Shown here piece after piece: positions 1 through 8,867 of a stretch of 64,000 nt of DNA. The stretch lies in contig JAZKZO010000030.1 in NCBI GenBank assembly GCA_045612665.1, positions 1 to 64,000 of the forward strand, read 5' to 3'. The stretch comes from RGIG2000 sp045612665 (GTDB taxonomy: Bacteria; Bacillota; Clostridia; Oscillospirales; CAG-272). Below the pieces are notes generated by a model. The model worked only from the letters and a program-made list of their open reading frames with translations. It did not search any database and was not told the DNA's origin. How positions within the stretch are numbered: the stretch's first letter is position 1; the number at the start of each line of letters is the position of its first letter. Position numbers and translations under genes: made by a program.

Positions 1-303
1 GATAGCCATATCCTCGGCTCTACCTTCGTCGTATTGTACTCGATAGTTTCCAAAGCGAAATTCATAATATTTGATACAGTCGCAATAGCCGTTTTCCGGA
101 AAGGTCTCGGGATTCAAAATTTCCTCTACAAGCTCGGCTTCACTCTCGGTTAACACAAATTTCTCGCCCGTTCTTCTATCTTTCACCGACACGGGCACCT
201 CTTCCTCGCTTGACGAGGATTCGCTTGGCACGTCATCGTTGCAGGAAACAAATACACCAAGGCACAAAATCGTTGCAAGTAATAGCAAAATTATTTTTTT
301 CAT
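1..303 (-). CDS. Lipoprotein, partial (runs off the left edge)
   Basis: The first 101 codons are visible; the rest lies beyond the window. The start at 303 follows a strong AAGGAGGAGG site and lies inside the stop codon of the upstream CHAT-domain gene (ATGA overlap), so the two genes are translationally coupled. Residues 1-20 form a lipoprotein signal peptide with lipobox FVSC and Cys21 as the predicted lipid-anchored residue. A Ser/Glu-rich linker (residues 22-36) leads into a charged domain I do not recognise. The same FVSC-NDD start occurs in the GH lipoprotein at 39109-41085. The coupling suggests it works with the secreted CHAT protein outside the membrane, perhaps as a partner or inhibitor; that is inference. 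Confidence 0.75.
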   Translation of the reverse strand, partial: MKKIILLLLATILCLGVFVSCNDDVPSESSSSEEEVPVSVKDRRTGEKFVLTESEAELVEEILNPETFPENGYCDCIKYYEFRFGNYRVQYDEGRAEDMAI

Positions 304-2723
304 ATGCCTCCTCCTTCTCGCACAACAACATATGAGTCAAGACCGCCGGCATTTCCATATATAGATATGCATTCTTGCGTTGCATATGCACAAGATTCCT
401 CAACAGAGAATCCTTGCTCGTATCTATCAAAAAACTTTTCGGTCCAAGTATTAGCCCTTTCGCAAAAAACTGTGCTTTCAAATCCTACCGCAACCCTTGC
501 TCCTGCTAAAACAGCTGCTTGTGGCAAGCTTTTAGTTTCGTGATTTGCAGTTTCACAGCCTATAAATAACATCAAATCGCAATTGCTCAAGTTTACATTA
601 GCAACATTTGATGAAAAATTGTATATATCAGAAGAATGTAAAAATTGAGAGCTATTACTTGTGGATAAAGCTATCATTGTTCCGTTTGCATCGTTGCTCC
701 CGTGACTTCTAGAAACAAATATTTTAGAATTAGACATCGCACTTTTTACATCTGATACTATTATACTGTTGGTAAGCATGCAATTAAACTCATCACATCC
801 AAGCTTTGAAATGTCGTCCATTACTTTACCCAAAATCGTGTGATGATCATGCCCGCTATCCGTAATTGCAAGCAAGTATGCACTTGTGCCTATTTTTAAA
901 AGGCGCCATTCGTCTTTGTTGTCCGTTTGTTCCGCTCTTTGTTGTACAGAAGAATTATTTGTGGCAAGAGAAAGAAACATAGATTCGTTAGAACGAGGAG
1001 ATATTTTATAAACTCCTTCTCCAGCATCAACTATTTTCCATTGTTTTCTTCCTATTGGTTCGTAAAATTCCGAAAAAGAAGGAATCGAATCAGCAACAGC
1101 TGTTTTATTGTTCGGAATCGCTAATGACAGGTTTGTGTTCATATTTGTTATTTTATAATATCCATTGTGAAGATATTCGAATTCCCATCGTTGATGAAGC
1201 ATACTCGTAATATCAGTAATCATCAAATTTTGTTCTCCTAAAGCTATCATAAACATACCGTCAATATAATCGCTTCCGATATAATACTCTCCACTAGCAA
1301 TAGGGGCATTGATCTCATATGTTACCAAATACTGTGCTCTCGAAGATGTTTCGCTTGACAGCACTACCACAGGAGACGTCGAACCATACGAGCGATAAAG
1401 AGCAACACCATAAAATGCCGATCCGGCATACGCATTTTTATACAAATCCGTTATGTTAAATATAATATTCCCCGGAGATGCGGCTGTATAGCTTGATGAA
1501 GCGGCAAAGTTCCTTCCGTCTATGGCTGACGAAAAATCTATTCCCATTTGAGAATATGAGCCTGCACTATACCAAGTCAATTGATTCTCGTTCCAATCAA
1601 TCGTTACAGGATAAAGTCCTATCGTTGTATTGGCATTTGTTGAATTGGGAAAATAATAATACACGTTAAGCTCTGCATTGGTAACTGTTGCTCTATCAGG
1701 TAACGCTATCAGTTCCGCAGGTCTCATATAAGTGATTTGTGTATTGCTTATATATAAATAATCCGAACTTCCAAAATTCACATTTGAACGATTTGAATCT
1801 ATATAAGTATCAAAAACATTTGGAAACTGTTCGGTTACCGCCGTCGTTGGATCGATTACCACAGGCAATTTTGCGGAGCTTATCCAATCGCTATTCGCGG
1901 TTACTGTAAGGGCATAGTCTCCGTTTTCGAGCAATTCAAGAGAATATTCAACCTCATATGAGAGATTTCCGTTTGCATCATACATATACGGAACAGGGAT
2001 TGAATATCTTTCCTCTCCGCTTTCGTTATCGAAAAGCGAAACCGAGCCGTCCTCGTTCAAGGTAGCTACGAGATTTTCAAGAGAATAGATAAAGGTATAG
2101 CTATACTCGTCTTGAAGTCTCTTTACTATTATATTCTCCTTGACGTTATTTGAGCTTAGCACGTATTCAAGGTCGATTCCCTTTAAGGTGTTTTTATACA
2201 AAAGTGTTGTATTATTGTCTATTTGCTTTACTTTCTTAAATTGCGTGTCAAGATCATCTCTGCCAGACGGAGTATATTTACTTGCATGATTTGAAAGCTT
2301 CGCATTTGAGCTCTTGATATTTTCATTTGCAAATGAAACGGTTATTCTATATCCGTTTTCACTTAAGGTATATATCTCGTTTTCATCTTGCTTTATCTTT
2401 TTTGCAAAGGTAATTCTTCCGTCCGAGGTTATATACGCTTGCTTATTCTTTATTTCAGTCTCGGACATTGTATTGTCAATGTCCTGCCAATTTCCGTTTG
2501 AATCCTTTCTGTGTACTGCGTTATTATACATAATTGCAGTATATGAGCCATCGGGATTTTCAAAGTGCTTTGTGTTTTCATCACGAAGCTCTACGACCTC
2601 GTTTAGTGTCTCGTATCTATTTTCAAGGGCGTAGGCAATAGTGCTGAGAGGAAGGATAAGTAACACGAATATCACTGACATAATAAACGATATGAGTTTT
2701 AAATTTCTTGTTCTTTTTTTCAT
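300..2723 (-). CDS. Secreted CHAT/caspase-like protein with DNRLRE-type and ricin-type domains
   Basis: An 807-residue exported protein. Residues 1-32 are a signal peptide. About 35-285 is a beta-rich region of the kind found before DNRLRE domains, and 290-475 is a DNRLRE/CBM96-like jelly roll. About 476-620 looks like a ricin-type beta-trefoil (repeated W/I-x-N segments). The C-terminal 180 residues match the CHAT fold: a His-Gly pair (SRSHGS, His674) and, 49 residues later, the CHAT hallmark GCETA (Cys723) followed by LAGARVAVGF. These would be the catalytic dyad of a cysteine peptidase. CHAT proteins are usually cytosolic, so export with carbohydrate-binding-type domains is unusual. I chose the ATG at 2723 because AAGGAG lies 9 bases upstream and it gives a clean signal peptide. 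An in-frame TTG at 2798 with GGGGAGG close upstream is an alternative. The gene is coupled to the lipoprotein downstream. Confidence 0.75.
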   Translation of the reverse strand: MKKRTRNLKLISFIMSVIFVLLILPLSTIAYALENRYETLNEVVELRDENTKHFENPDGSYTAIMYNNAVHRKDSNGNWQDIDNTMSETEIKNKQAYITSDGRITFAKKIKQDENEIYTLSENGYRITVSFANENIKSSNAKLSNHASKYTPSGRDDLDTQFKKVKQIDNNTTLLYKNTLKGIDLEYVLSSNNVKENIIVKRLQDEYSYTFIYSLENLVATLNEDGSVSLFDNESGEERYSIPVPYMYDANGNLSYEVEYSLELLENGDYALTVTANSDWISSAKLPVVIDPTTAVTEQFPNVFDTYIDSNRSNVNFGSSDYLYISNTQITYMRPAELIALPDRATVTNAELNVYYYFPNSTNANTTIGLYPVTIDWNENQLTWYSAGSYSQMGIDFSSAIDGRNFAASSSYTAASPGNIIFNITDLYKNAYAGSAFYGVALYRSYGSTSPVVVLSSETSSRAQYLVTYEINAPIASGEYYIGSDYIDGMFMIALGEQNLMITDITSMLHQRWEFEYLHNGYYKITNMNTNLSLAIPNNKTAVADSIPSFSEFYEPIGRKQWKIVDAGEGVYKISPRSNESMFLSLATNNSSVQQRAEQTDNKDEWRLLKIGTSAYLLAITDSGHDHHTILGKVMDDISKLGCDEFNCMLTNSIIVSDVKSAMSNSKIFVSRSHGSNDANGTMIALSTSNSSQFLHSSDIYNFSSNVANVNLSNCDLMLFIGCETANHETKSLPQAAVLAGARVAVGFESTVFCERANTWTEKFFDRYEQGFSVEESCAYATQECISIYGNAGGLDSYVVVREGGGI

Positions 2724-2850
2724 AAATGAAGTCTCCTTTTTAATAGTAAATTTCTGTTTTCTCATGAAATCAATACTAAGCTTACTTGAAAGCAACACAC
2801 CTCCCCTTCAATCTTTCTATAATTAAAAAGGAGCTTTTTGAAAGAAATCC

Positions 2851-2890
2851 TTCAAATTTTTGAAATTTTTTGAAATTTTTTTGAATTTTT
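2851..2890. repeat. Short A/T tandem repeat in the CHAT-gene leader
   Basis: Four imperfect 10-11 base units of the form TGAAATTTTT lie in the roughly 185-base leader between the promoter at 2915-2944 and the CHAT-protein gene. On the transcribed strand they read as repeated ATTTCAAAAA. The function is unknown; possibilities are an unstructured leader spacer or simple slippage. Confidence 0.5.
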
Positions 2891-2914
2891 ATTGTTCTTA
2901 CCTTTCCTAATTTT

Positions 2915-2944
2915 ATTTTAGCATACGGAAAATATGCTTGTAAA
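2915..2944 (-). promoter_or_regulatory. Promoter for the CHAT-protein/lipoprotein pair
   Basis: Minus strand TTTACA, 18 bases, TAAAAT. It lies about 190 bases before the start codon, leaving an unusually long leader. Confidence 0.5.
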
Positions 2945-2983
2945 TGCTTTTCACTTAATTTTCAGCAAATGTTCACAAAATCA

Positions 2984-3012
2984 AAAAGCGAACGGAAAAT
3001 CCGTTCGCTTTT
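2984..3012. terminator. Terminator after nrdR
   Basis: A perfect 12-bp stem (AAAAGCGAACGG with its complement) and a 5-base loop, followed on the minus strand by a T-rich tract. It ends the hisS-aspS-nhaC-nrdR unit. Confidence 0.85.
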
Positions 3013-3015
3013 GTT

Positions 3016-3459
3016 TTATTTTTTGAGAAAGCTTTGAAGCTCGTCAAGGAAGGTTTCGACATCCTTGAATTCACGGTAAACGGATGCGAAGCGCACATAC
3101 GCAACGGCATCTACCTCTTTTAGCTTTTGCATTACTATTTCGCCAAGCTCATACGAGGTTATTTCAAGACGAAGCGAATTTTGAAGCTCCTGCTCTATTT
3201 CATCAGCAATTTTTGCCGAGTCAACAGGGCGCTTTTGGCAAGCCTTCAAAAGACCTACAAGAAGCTTGTTCTTATCAAAATATTCGCGACTTCCGTCCTT
3301 TTTAATAACTATCGGTTGAACGCTTTCGATTACCTCATAGGTAGTAAAGCGCGCTTGACATTTAAGGCATTCTCTACGTCTTCTTATAGACGAATTTTCA
3401 TCTATTGGGCGAGAGTCGATTACCTTGCTTTCCTCAAAGCCACAGTGAGGACATTTCAT
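3016..3459 (-). CDS. nrdR: NrdR, ribonucleotide reductase repressor
   Basis: A 147-residue transcriptional repressor of ribonucleotide reductase genes. The N-terminus carries the zinc ribbon (MKCPHCG at residues 1-7 and CLKC at about 31-34). It is followed by an ATP-cone domain that starts around residue 49 (VIKKDGSREYFDKNKL), which senses ATP/dATP. Length and motifs are standard. It is the last gene of the minus-strand run from hisS, 14 bases after the antiporter gene. No ribonucleotide reductase gene is in this window, so its targets are elsewhere. Confidence 0.95.
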   Translation of the reverse strand: MKCPHCGFEESKVIDSRPIDENSSIRRRRECLKCQARFTTYEVIESVQPIVIKKDGSREYFDKNKLLVGLLKACQKRPVDSAKIADEIEQELQNSLRLEITSYELGEIVMQKLKEVDAVAYVRFASVYREFKDVETFLDELQSFLKK

Positions 3460-3473
3460 TTTGAAAATCTCCT

Positions 3474-5195
3474 TTATTCAGCGTCAACCACTTCTACCTT
3501 TTCAGCCTTTTTCTTGGTAACAATCTTAATAACGATAACAGTACCAACAAGAAGAGCGATTGAGAGAGGAATTGCAACGTATGCAAACCAATCTGCAACG
3601 AGTGTGAATACACCTGCCAAAATGAATGATACAAAGGATACGCCTGCTACTGTAATAGCATATGGAAGCTGTGTCTGTACGTGTTCAACGTGGTTGCACT
3701 GTGCGCCTGCCGATGCCATAATTGTGGTATCGGAGATTGGTGAGCAGTGGTCGCCACAAACTGCGCCTGCAAGGCAAGCTGACATGCCGATAACGCCGAT
3801 TGTTGTTCCTGCTGGGAATACTGCGAGAACGATAGGAATAAGAATTCCGAATGTTCCCCAAGATGTTCCTGTTGAGAATGCGATAACGCAAGCAACGATA
3901 AAGATAATTGCTGGCAAGAACACTGCAAGGTTAGATGCGCCTGAGAGAAGGTTATCAACGAATACATCAGAGCCAAGTCCGCTTGTCATATTCTTAAGCG
4001 CTGTTGCGAAGGTAAGAATAAGAATTGCAGGAACCATTGCAACAAATCCCTTAGGAATTGAAGCCATTGACTCTTTGAATGTGATAGCCTTACGGCACAT
4101 AAGATAAATGATTGTAAATACGAGTGCGATAAGTGAGCCCCATGGAAGACCAACGGTTGCATCGGTATTACCGAACGCGCCAACGAAGTCGAGATAATAG
4201 TCGCCCTCAGCATCGAAGAAGCCACCAACGTAGATAAGTGCGATTACGCAAGCAACGATAAGTACAACGATTGGGAGAATGAGGTCAAGAACTCTACCGT
4301 TCTCTCTTGCTTCACTTTCCTCTTCCTTTGCGTCCTCAAGTGCGCTAAGGTCGCCGTTTTGAGCCTTGATTTCGAAGCCTGACATCTTGCCGTAGTCAAA
4401 GCCCATTACTGCGAGAACCACGATAAAGATGAGGGTAAGGATTGAATAGAAGTTGAATGGAATAGCCTGAACAAACATTGCAAGACCGCTTGTTCCCTCT
4501 GGTGCATACTCGGAAACTGCTGCTGCCCAAGATGAAATAGGAGCGATCATACATACAGGAGCTGCTGTTGCGTCAATTACAAAAGCGAGCTTTGTTCTTG
4601 AAATCTTGTGGCTATCGGTTACAGGCTTCATAACCGAGCCAACTGTGAGGCAGTTAAAGTAGTCGTCGATGAAGATAAGCACGCCAAGAACGAATGTAGC
4701 AAGGATTGCGCCGAGCTTTGTCTTTACATTCTTTTGAGCCCATCTACCAAACGCCTGTGAGCCACCTGCCTTATTAACGAGAACTACCATTGCGCCAAGA
4801 ATTACAAGGAATATGAAAATTCCGGCTGTACCTGATACTGCGCCGATAAGACCGTCGCTAACGATAGCGTCCATAGCCTTTGGAAGGTTATAGTTAGCAT
4901 TGAGAAGTCCACCTATAACAATTCCGATAAAGAGCGAGGAGTAAACCTCTTTTGTGATGAGTGCGAGAACAATAGCGATAATTGGTGCTGCAAGGGACAT
5001 AAACGTACCGTAGTAGCCGTCAACCTTACCTGTCGCATCGCATTCAGGGCACTTGAAGCCGAGAAGCTGTCCATCTCCCTCACACATTTGACAGTCAGCC
5101 TTAACAACTATACTGCAAACAACGAGAGCGATGAGCAATACTGCGAGAACAGACACCATTACGATATTCTTCTTGCTTTTGAAGAATTCTTTCAT
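3474..5195 (-). CDS. NhaC-family Na+/H+ antiporter with an inserted zinc-knuckle
   Basis: A 573-residue polytopic membrane protein of the NhaC/Na+-H+ antiporter superfamily, with about 12 hydrophobic segments and family segments such as FNCLTVGSVMKP and DHCSPISDTT. After the first membrane segment (about 11-31) there is a hydrophilic loop with two cysteine pairs, C35-x2-C38 and C49-x2-C52. They sit in a CxxCxGxG-like context resembling the DnaJ zinc-finger repeat. The next membrane segment begins near residue 66. A zinc- or redox-active loop is not a usual NhaC feature. The substrate could be Na+/H+ or an organic-acid exchange; sequence alone does not settle it. It follows aspS by 22 bases. 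Confidence 0.85.
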   Translation of the reverse strand: MKEFFKSKKNIVMVSVLAVLLIALVVCSIVVKADCQMCEGDGQLLGFKCPECDATGKVDGYYGTFMSLAAPIIAIVLALITKEVYSSLFIGIVIGGLLNANYNLPKAMDAIVSDGLIGAVSGTAGIFIFLVILGAMVVLVNKAGGSQAFGRWAQKNVKTKLGAILATFVLGVLIFIDDYFNCLTVGSVMKPVTDSHKISRTKLAFVIDATAAPVCMIAPISSWAAAVSEYAPEGTSGLAMFVQAIPFNFYSILTLIFIVVLAVMGFDYGKMSGFEIKAQNGDLSALEDAKEEESEARENGRVLDLILPIVVLIVACVIALIYVGGFFDAEGDYYLDFVGAFGNTDATVGLPWGSLIALVFTIIYLMCRKAITFKESMASIPKGFVAMVPAILILTFATALKNMTSGLGSDVFVDNLLSGASNLAVFLPAIIFIVACVIAFSTGTSWGTFGILIPIVLAVFPAGTTIGVIGMSACLAGAVCGDHCSPISDTTIMASAGAQCNHVEHVQTQLPYAITVAGVSFVSFILAGVFTLVADWFAYVAIPLSIALLVGTVIVIKIVTKKKAEKVEVVDAE

Positions 5196-5217
5196 AATGA
5201 TTTCCTTTCAAATATAT

Positions 5218-7008
5218 TTATTTTTCTTCTTCGTCTGTGATAATAGCAATTCCGAGCTCCTTTAGGTCGGCAGGATTTGCAAATGATGGGCACTTGGACA
5301 TAAGCTCCGAGGCGTTTTGAACCTTCGGGAAGGCAATAACCTCTCGAATATCCTCAAGTCCCAAAAGGAGTGTTACAAGTCTGTCAAGACCGTAAGCAAG
5401 ACCGCCGTGAGGTGGAACACCGTACTTGAACGCATCAAGCAAGAAGCCGAACTTCTCCTGTGCCTCTTCCTTGCCAATACCGAGAATTGAGAACATATGC
5501 TCCTGCATTTCGGTTGTATGGATACGGATTGAACCGCCACCGAGCTCTGTACCGTTAAGCACGATATCGTATGCTCTTGCACGAACCTTGCCGGGCTCCG
5601 TGTCAATTAAGTGGTAATCCTCGTCCATAGGTGCGGTAAATGGATGGTGCTTTGCATAATATCTGCCGTCCTCCTCGTCATACTCAAAGAGAGGAAATTC
5701 GGTTACCCAAAGGAACTTAAACTCGTCTGCCTTTGTAATTCCAAGGCGCTTTGCACACTCACAACGAAGTGCGCCAAGAACGTCAAATACAACACTGTTT
5801 TTGTCTGCCATTACGAGCAAAAGGTCGCCTGCCTCAAGCTCCATAATTTCAGCAATTTTTGCGTTTTCGCTCTCCGAGAGGAACTTAGCATAAGAGGATG
5901 AAACCTCTCCGCTATCCGCCATCTTAAGCCAAGCAAGTCCCTTTGCCTTGAACTGCTTTGCAACCTCGGTAAGAGAGTCAATTTCCTTACGTGAGAATTT
6001 AGCTCCGCCCTTAACATTGATAGCCCTTACGCTACCGCCGTTTTCGATTGCACCTGCGAATACCTTGAATTCGGTGTCCTTTACAGCCTCGGATATATCC
6101 TTAAGCTCAAAGCCAAAGCGCATATCAGGCTTATCCGAGCCAAAGCGCTCCATTGCGTCCTTCCAGGTGATTCTCTCAAAAGGAGTTTCGAGAGGCTTGT
6201 GCATAAAGTTATCAAAGATATACTTAATAAAGCCCTCGTTTATTGCGATAATCTCGTCCTCGTCGGTAAACGAGATTTCCATATCAATTTGTGTAAATTC
6301 CGGCTGACGGTCAGCGCGAAGGTCCTCATCACGGAAGCAACGTGCAATTTGAATGTAACGGTCAAAGCCTGAGTACATAAGAAGCTGCTTATAAAGCTGT
6401 GGGGACTGTGGAAGTGCATAGAACTTACCTGGGTGAACACGGCTTGGAACAAGGTAATCACGCGCGCCCTCGGGAGTAGGTCTTATGAGGTTAGGTGTTT
6501 CTATGTCGATAAAGCCGTTTTCGTTAAAGTAATTTCTTGCAAGGTTGGAAATTTTAGATCTTGCGATAATGTTTCTTTGCATATCGGGACGGCGAAGGTC
6601 GAGATATCTGTGCTTTAGACGAAGGTCGCTCTTAACGTCGCTATTCTCCACGATTTCAAAAGGTGGAGTTTGCGCCTTGCCGAGGATTTTAAATTCGTCA
6701 ACATAAATTTCGATATCGCCTGTCGGGATATTTTTGTTCTTTGTTGCTCTTTCTCTTACAACGCCCTTTGCACAAAGCACGAATTCGGCACGAACGCCAA
6801 ACGCCTTGTCAAAGATTTCTCTATCGGTTGTTTCGTCGAATGCAAGCTGAACGATACCGCTTCTATCACGAAGGTCGATAAAGATAAGAGAGCCGAGGTC
6901 GCGCTGCTTTTGTGCCCAACCGAGCACGCATACGCGCTTGCCTATATCAGCTGTTGTTAGCGTGCCACAGTAATGTGTACGCTTGTCATTTTTTTCAAAA
7001 ACTTCCAT
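5218..7008 (-). CDS. aspS: Aspartyl-tRNA synthetase
   Basis: A 596-residue class II synthetase of the bacterial type. An OB-fold anticodon-binding domain comes first, with RDRSGIVQLAF near residue 47. Motif 1/flipping-loop segment TPEGARDYLV, motif 2 FRDEDLRADRQPEFTQID and motif 3 GLDRLVTLLLG are all present, and the internal GAD insertion is included. It charges tRNA-Asp. The start lies 1 base after the hisS stop, and the GAGGCATAAAATG start context is the same as that of hisS. It is cotranscribed from the hisS promoter. Confidence 0.97.
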   Translation of the reverse strand: MEVFEKNDKRTHYCGTLTTADIGKRVCVLGWAQKQRDLGSLIFIDLRDRSGIVQLAFDETTDREIFDKAFGVRAEFVLCAKGVVRERATKNKNIPTGDIEIYVDEFKILGKAQTPPFEIVENSDVKSDLRLKHRYLDLRRPDMQRNIIARSKISNLARNYFNENGFIDIETPNLIRPTPEGARDYLVPSRVHPGKFYALPQSPQLYKQLLMYSGFDRYIQIARCFRDEDLRADRQPEFTQIDMEISFTDEDEIIAINEGFIKYIFDNFMHKPLETPFERITWKDAMERFGSDKPDMRFGFELKDISEAVKDTEFKVFAGAIENGGSVRAINVKGGAKFSRKEIDSLTEVAKQFKAKGLAWLKMADSGEVSSSYAKFLSESENAKIAEIMELEAGDLLLVMADKNSVVFDVLGALRCECAKRLGITKADEFKFLWVTEFPLFEYDEEDGRYYAKHHPFTAPMDEDYHLIDTEPGKVRARAYDIVLNGTELGGGSIRIHTTEMQEHMFSILGIGKEEAQEKFGFLLDAFKYGVPPHGGLAYGLDRLVTLLLGLEDIREVIAFPKVQNASELMSKCPSFANPADLKELGIAIITDEEEK

Positions 7009-7009
7009 T

Positions 7010-8272
7010 TTATGCCTCTTTTATTTCACTAAAGATATTATCAATTTCAATTTCGCGTTGCTCGCTCTTTTCCATATTCTTGAGCTGAGCCTTACCGCTT
7101 TCAAGCTCGCTATCACCGATAATGAGCGTATACTTTGCGCCAAGCTTGTCCGCGTATTTCATTTGAGCCTTAAGGCTACGCGCGCTTATATCGCACTCGG
7201 CGTAAATTCCGTCCAAGCGAAGCTTGTTTACAATTGCAAGTGCCTTAGACACTGCGCCTGTACCAAGCGGTGCAACATAAAGAACGGGCTTGTTTTCCTC
7301 GATTTGACCAACTCCACTCTCCTTCATTGCGAGAATGATACGGGTAAGTCCCATACCAAATCCGATGCCGGGGAGTGCCGGGCCGTCAAGCTGCTCCATA
7401 AGACCGTCATAGCGTCCGCCACCACAAACGGTGCTTTGAGCGCCTATGCCGTCGCAAATGAACTCGAACACTGTCTTTGTGTAGTAGTCAAGACCGCGAA
7501 CGATTCTTGTGTTAACGTTATATTCAATTCCCATCGCGTTAAGGTGTCCCTTAAGTGCCTCAAAGTGGTCGTGGCACTCGTCGCAAAGGTAATCGATTGT
7601 CGCAGGCGCATCCTTTGCAATAGCCGAGCAAATTTGGCTCTTACAGTCAAGAACGCGAAGTGGATTTGTCTTAAGTCTTTCCTTGCAGGTGTCGCAAAGC
7701 TCATCTATGTGAGATTCGAAATACTTAACAAGCGCCTCTCTGTATTTAGGTCTGCAATTCGGGCAACCGATTGAGTTTATATGCAAGCTAATGCCCTTGA
7801 TTCCAAGCTCCTTAATAAGTGTGTCAGCCAAGGAAATGATAGTCGCATCTGCGCTTGCATCCTTTGTACCGAACATTTCAGTTCCGAACTGGAAGAACTC
7901 ACGGCTTCTGCCCGCCTGTGGCTTCTCGTAACGGAAGCAATTTATAAGGTAGTAATACTTAAGTGGCATCGTATCCGATGTCTTGCCGTTTTCGATAATA
8001 GCACGTACAACCGATGCCGTTCCCTCGGGACGAAGGGCGAAAGCTCTGTTTTCACGGTCGGTAAAGGTGTACATTTCCTTTTGCACAACGTCAGTTACCT
8101 CACCAACTCCTCTTTTGAAAAGCGCGAGCTCCTCAAAGGTAGGTGTGCGAATTTCACCAAAGCCAAAGCGACGGCAAACGTCTCTTGCGGTGCTTTCTAT
8201 TTTTTGCCAAATAGGTGTATCGGACGGGAAAATGTCCATTGTTCCTCTTGGCTTTTGAATTTTATTTGCCAT
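7010..8272 (-). CDS. hisS: Histidyl-tRNA synthetase
   Basis: A 420-residue class II synthetase. It begins MANKIQKPRGTMDIFP and carries RPEGTASVVRA, motif 2 CFRYEKPQAGRSREFFQ, the histidine-specific GGGRYDGL, and a C-terminal anticodon-binding domain. The open frame extends upstream to 8344, but that codon lies inside the -35 box of the promoter at 8316-8344. The true start is therefore the ATG at 8272, behind GAGG. First gene of the hisS-aspS-nhaC-nrdR unit. The leader is too short for a T-box. Confidence 0.97.
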   Translation of the reverse strand: MANKIQKPRGTMDIFPSDTPIWQKIESTARDVCRRFGFGEIRTPTFEELALFKRGVGEVTDVVQKEMYTFTDRENRAFALRPEGTASVVRAIIENGKTSDTMPLKYYYLINCFRYEKPQAGRSREFFQFGTEMFGTKDASADATIISLADTLIKELGIKGISLHINSIGCPNCRPKYREALVKYFESHIDELCDTCKERLKTNPLRVLDCKSQICSAIAKDAPATIDYLCDECHDHFEALKGHLNAMGIEYNVNTRIVRGLDYYTKTVFEFICDGIGAQSTVCGGGRYDGLMEQLDGPALPGIGFGMGLTRIILAMKESGVGQIEENKPVLYVAPLGTGAVSKALAIVNKLRLDGIYAECDISARSLKAQMKYADKLGAKYTLIIGDSELESGKAQLKNMEKSEQREIEIDNIFSEIKEA

Positions 8273-8315
8273 TTTATGCCTCACATTTTTCGCTTTTACG
8301 CGTATATTATTTATT

Positions 8316-8344
8316 AGTATAGCAACTTTTATCGCCTGTGTCAA
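8316..8344 (-). promoter_or_regulatory. Promoter of the hisS operon
   Basis: Minus strand TTGACA, 17 bases, TATACT: a near-consensus housekeeping promoter about 45 bases before the hisS start. Confidence 0.9.
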
Positions 8345-8361
8345 TATTTATTTTAAAAATA

Positions 8362-8390
8362 AAAAGCGCACAGGTAGCCTGCGCGCTTAA
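8362..8390 (-). terminator. Terminator after spoVG
   Basis: An 11-bp stem with one mismatch and a 3-base loop, followed on the minus strand by TTTTTATTTTT. It separates spoVG from the hisS promoter. Confidence 0.85.
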
Positions 8391-8406
8391 TTTTATGAAT
8401 TTGATA

Positions 8407-8718
8407 TTAGATTTCGACTGTTTTAAAGCTGTCGCTTTCGTTATATGCAACCGCTTCTCCGTTCTCAAGCTCATCAAAATAAGCCTTTACGACTGCGCCC
8501 TCGAGCTGAGCTCTAAAATCGGCGTTGATTGGGTGAACTATATCTCTGTATGTTCCGTCAGGATTCTTTCTTGACGGCATTACTATAAAGAACTTATCCC
8601 TTGCGTTAATAACCTTTATGTCATGAACTGCGAGAGCACCGTCAAACGTAACTGAAACAACAGCCTTCATCGGTCCTTCGTCGAAGCATTTTCTAATTTT
8701 GATATCTGTAATTTTCAT
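8407..8718 (-). CDS. spoVG: SpoVG, RNA-binding regulator
   Basis: A 103-residue SpoVG. Family segments are MKITDIKIRK at the start, AVVSVTFDGALAVHDIKVI, and the highly conserved FFIVMPSRKNPDGTYRDI followed by HPIN. SpoVG is a small dimeric nucleic-acid-binding regulator affecting septation, sporulation and virulence programmes in Bacillota; it also occurs in non-sporulating species. A GGAGG site lies 10 bases before the ATG. Monocistronic, between its own promoter and terminator. Confidence 0.97.
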   Translation of the reverse strand: MKITDIKIRKCFDEGPMKAVVSVTFDGALAVHDIKVINARDKFFIVMPSRKNPDGTYRDIVHPINADFRAQLEGAVVKAYFDELENGEAVAYNESDSFKTVEI

Positions 8719-8753
8719 CTTTGTTTTTCCTCCGTGGGTATGTCTATGCTTCT

Positions 8754-8782
8754 ATTTTATCAAAAATTTGTGAACTAAACAA
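8754..8782 (-). promoter_or_regulatory. Putative spoVG promoter
   Basis: Minus strand TTGTTT, 17 bases, TAAAAT, about 36 bases before the spoVG start. I see no clear sigma-H type signal. Confidence 0.55.
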
Positions 8783-8867
8783 TACGTTCATTTTACATTT
8801 TCGTGAATCTAATGTGTATTTTTTGTGAAGAAAAACTATTTTTTGTAGAAAAAGGGAGATTTTTACT

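Noticed and set aside
1..2723. Toxin-antitoxin or polymorphic toxin cassette
   Set aside because: The DNRLRE region is common in Rhs-type toxins, but there are no RHS/YD repeats, and the coupled gene is a lipoprotein of unknown fold.
3127..4107. Open plus-strand frame of 326 codons opposite nrdR and the antiporter gene
   Set aside because: Crosses two genuine minus-strand genes and their gap; no protein family resemblance.
6983..7774. Open plus-strand frame of 263 codons opposite hisS
   Set aside because: It is antisense to a clear hisS, has no ribosome binding site or family pattern, and its composition is a shadow of the coding strand.
8272..8320. T-box leader for hisS-aspS
   Set aside because: The predicted leader is only about 40 bases and contains no T-box sequence or terminator.
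8272..8344. Longer hisS reading frame starting at 8344
   Set aside because: The upstream start codon lies inside the TTGACA of the hisS promoter and has no ribosome binding site; homology begins at MANKIQKPRG.
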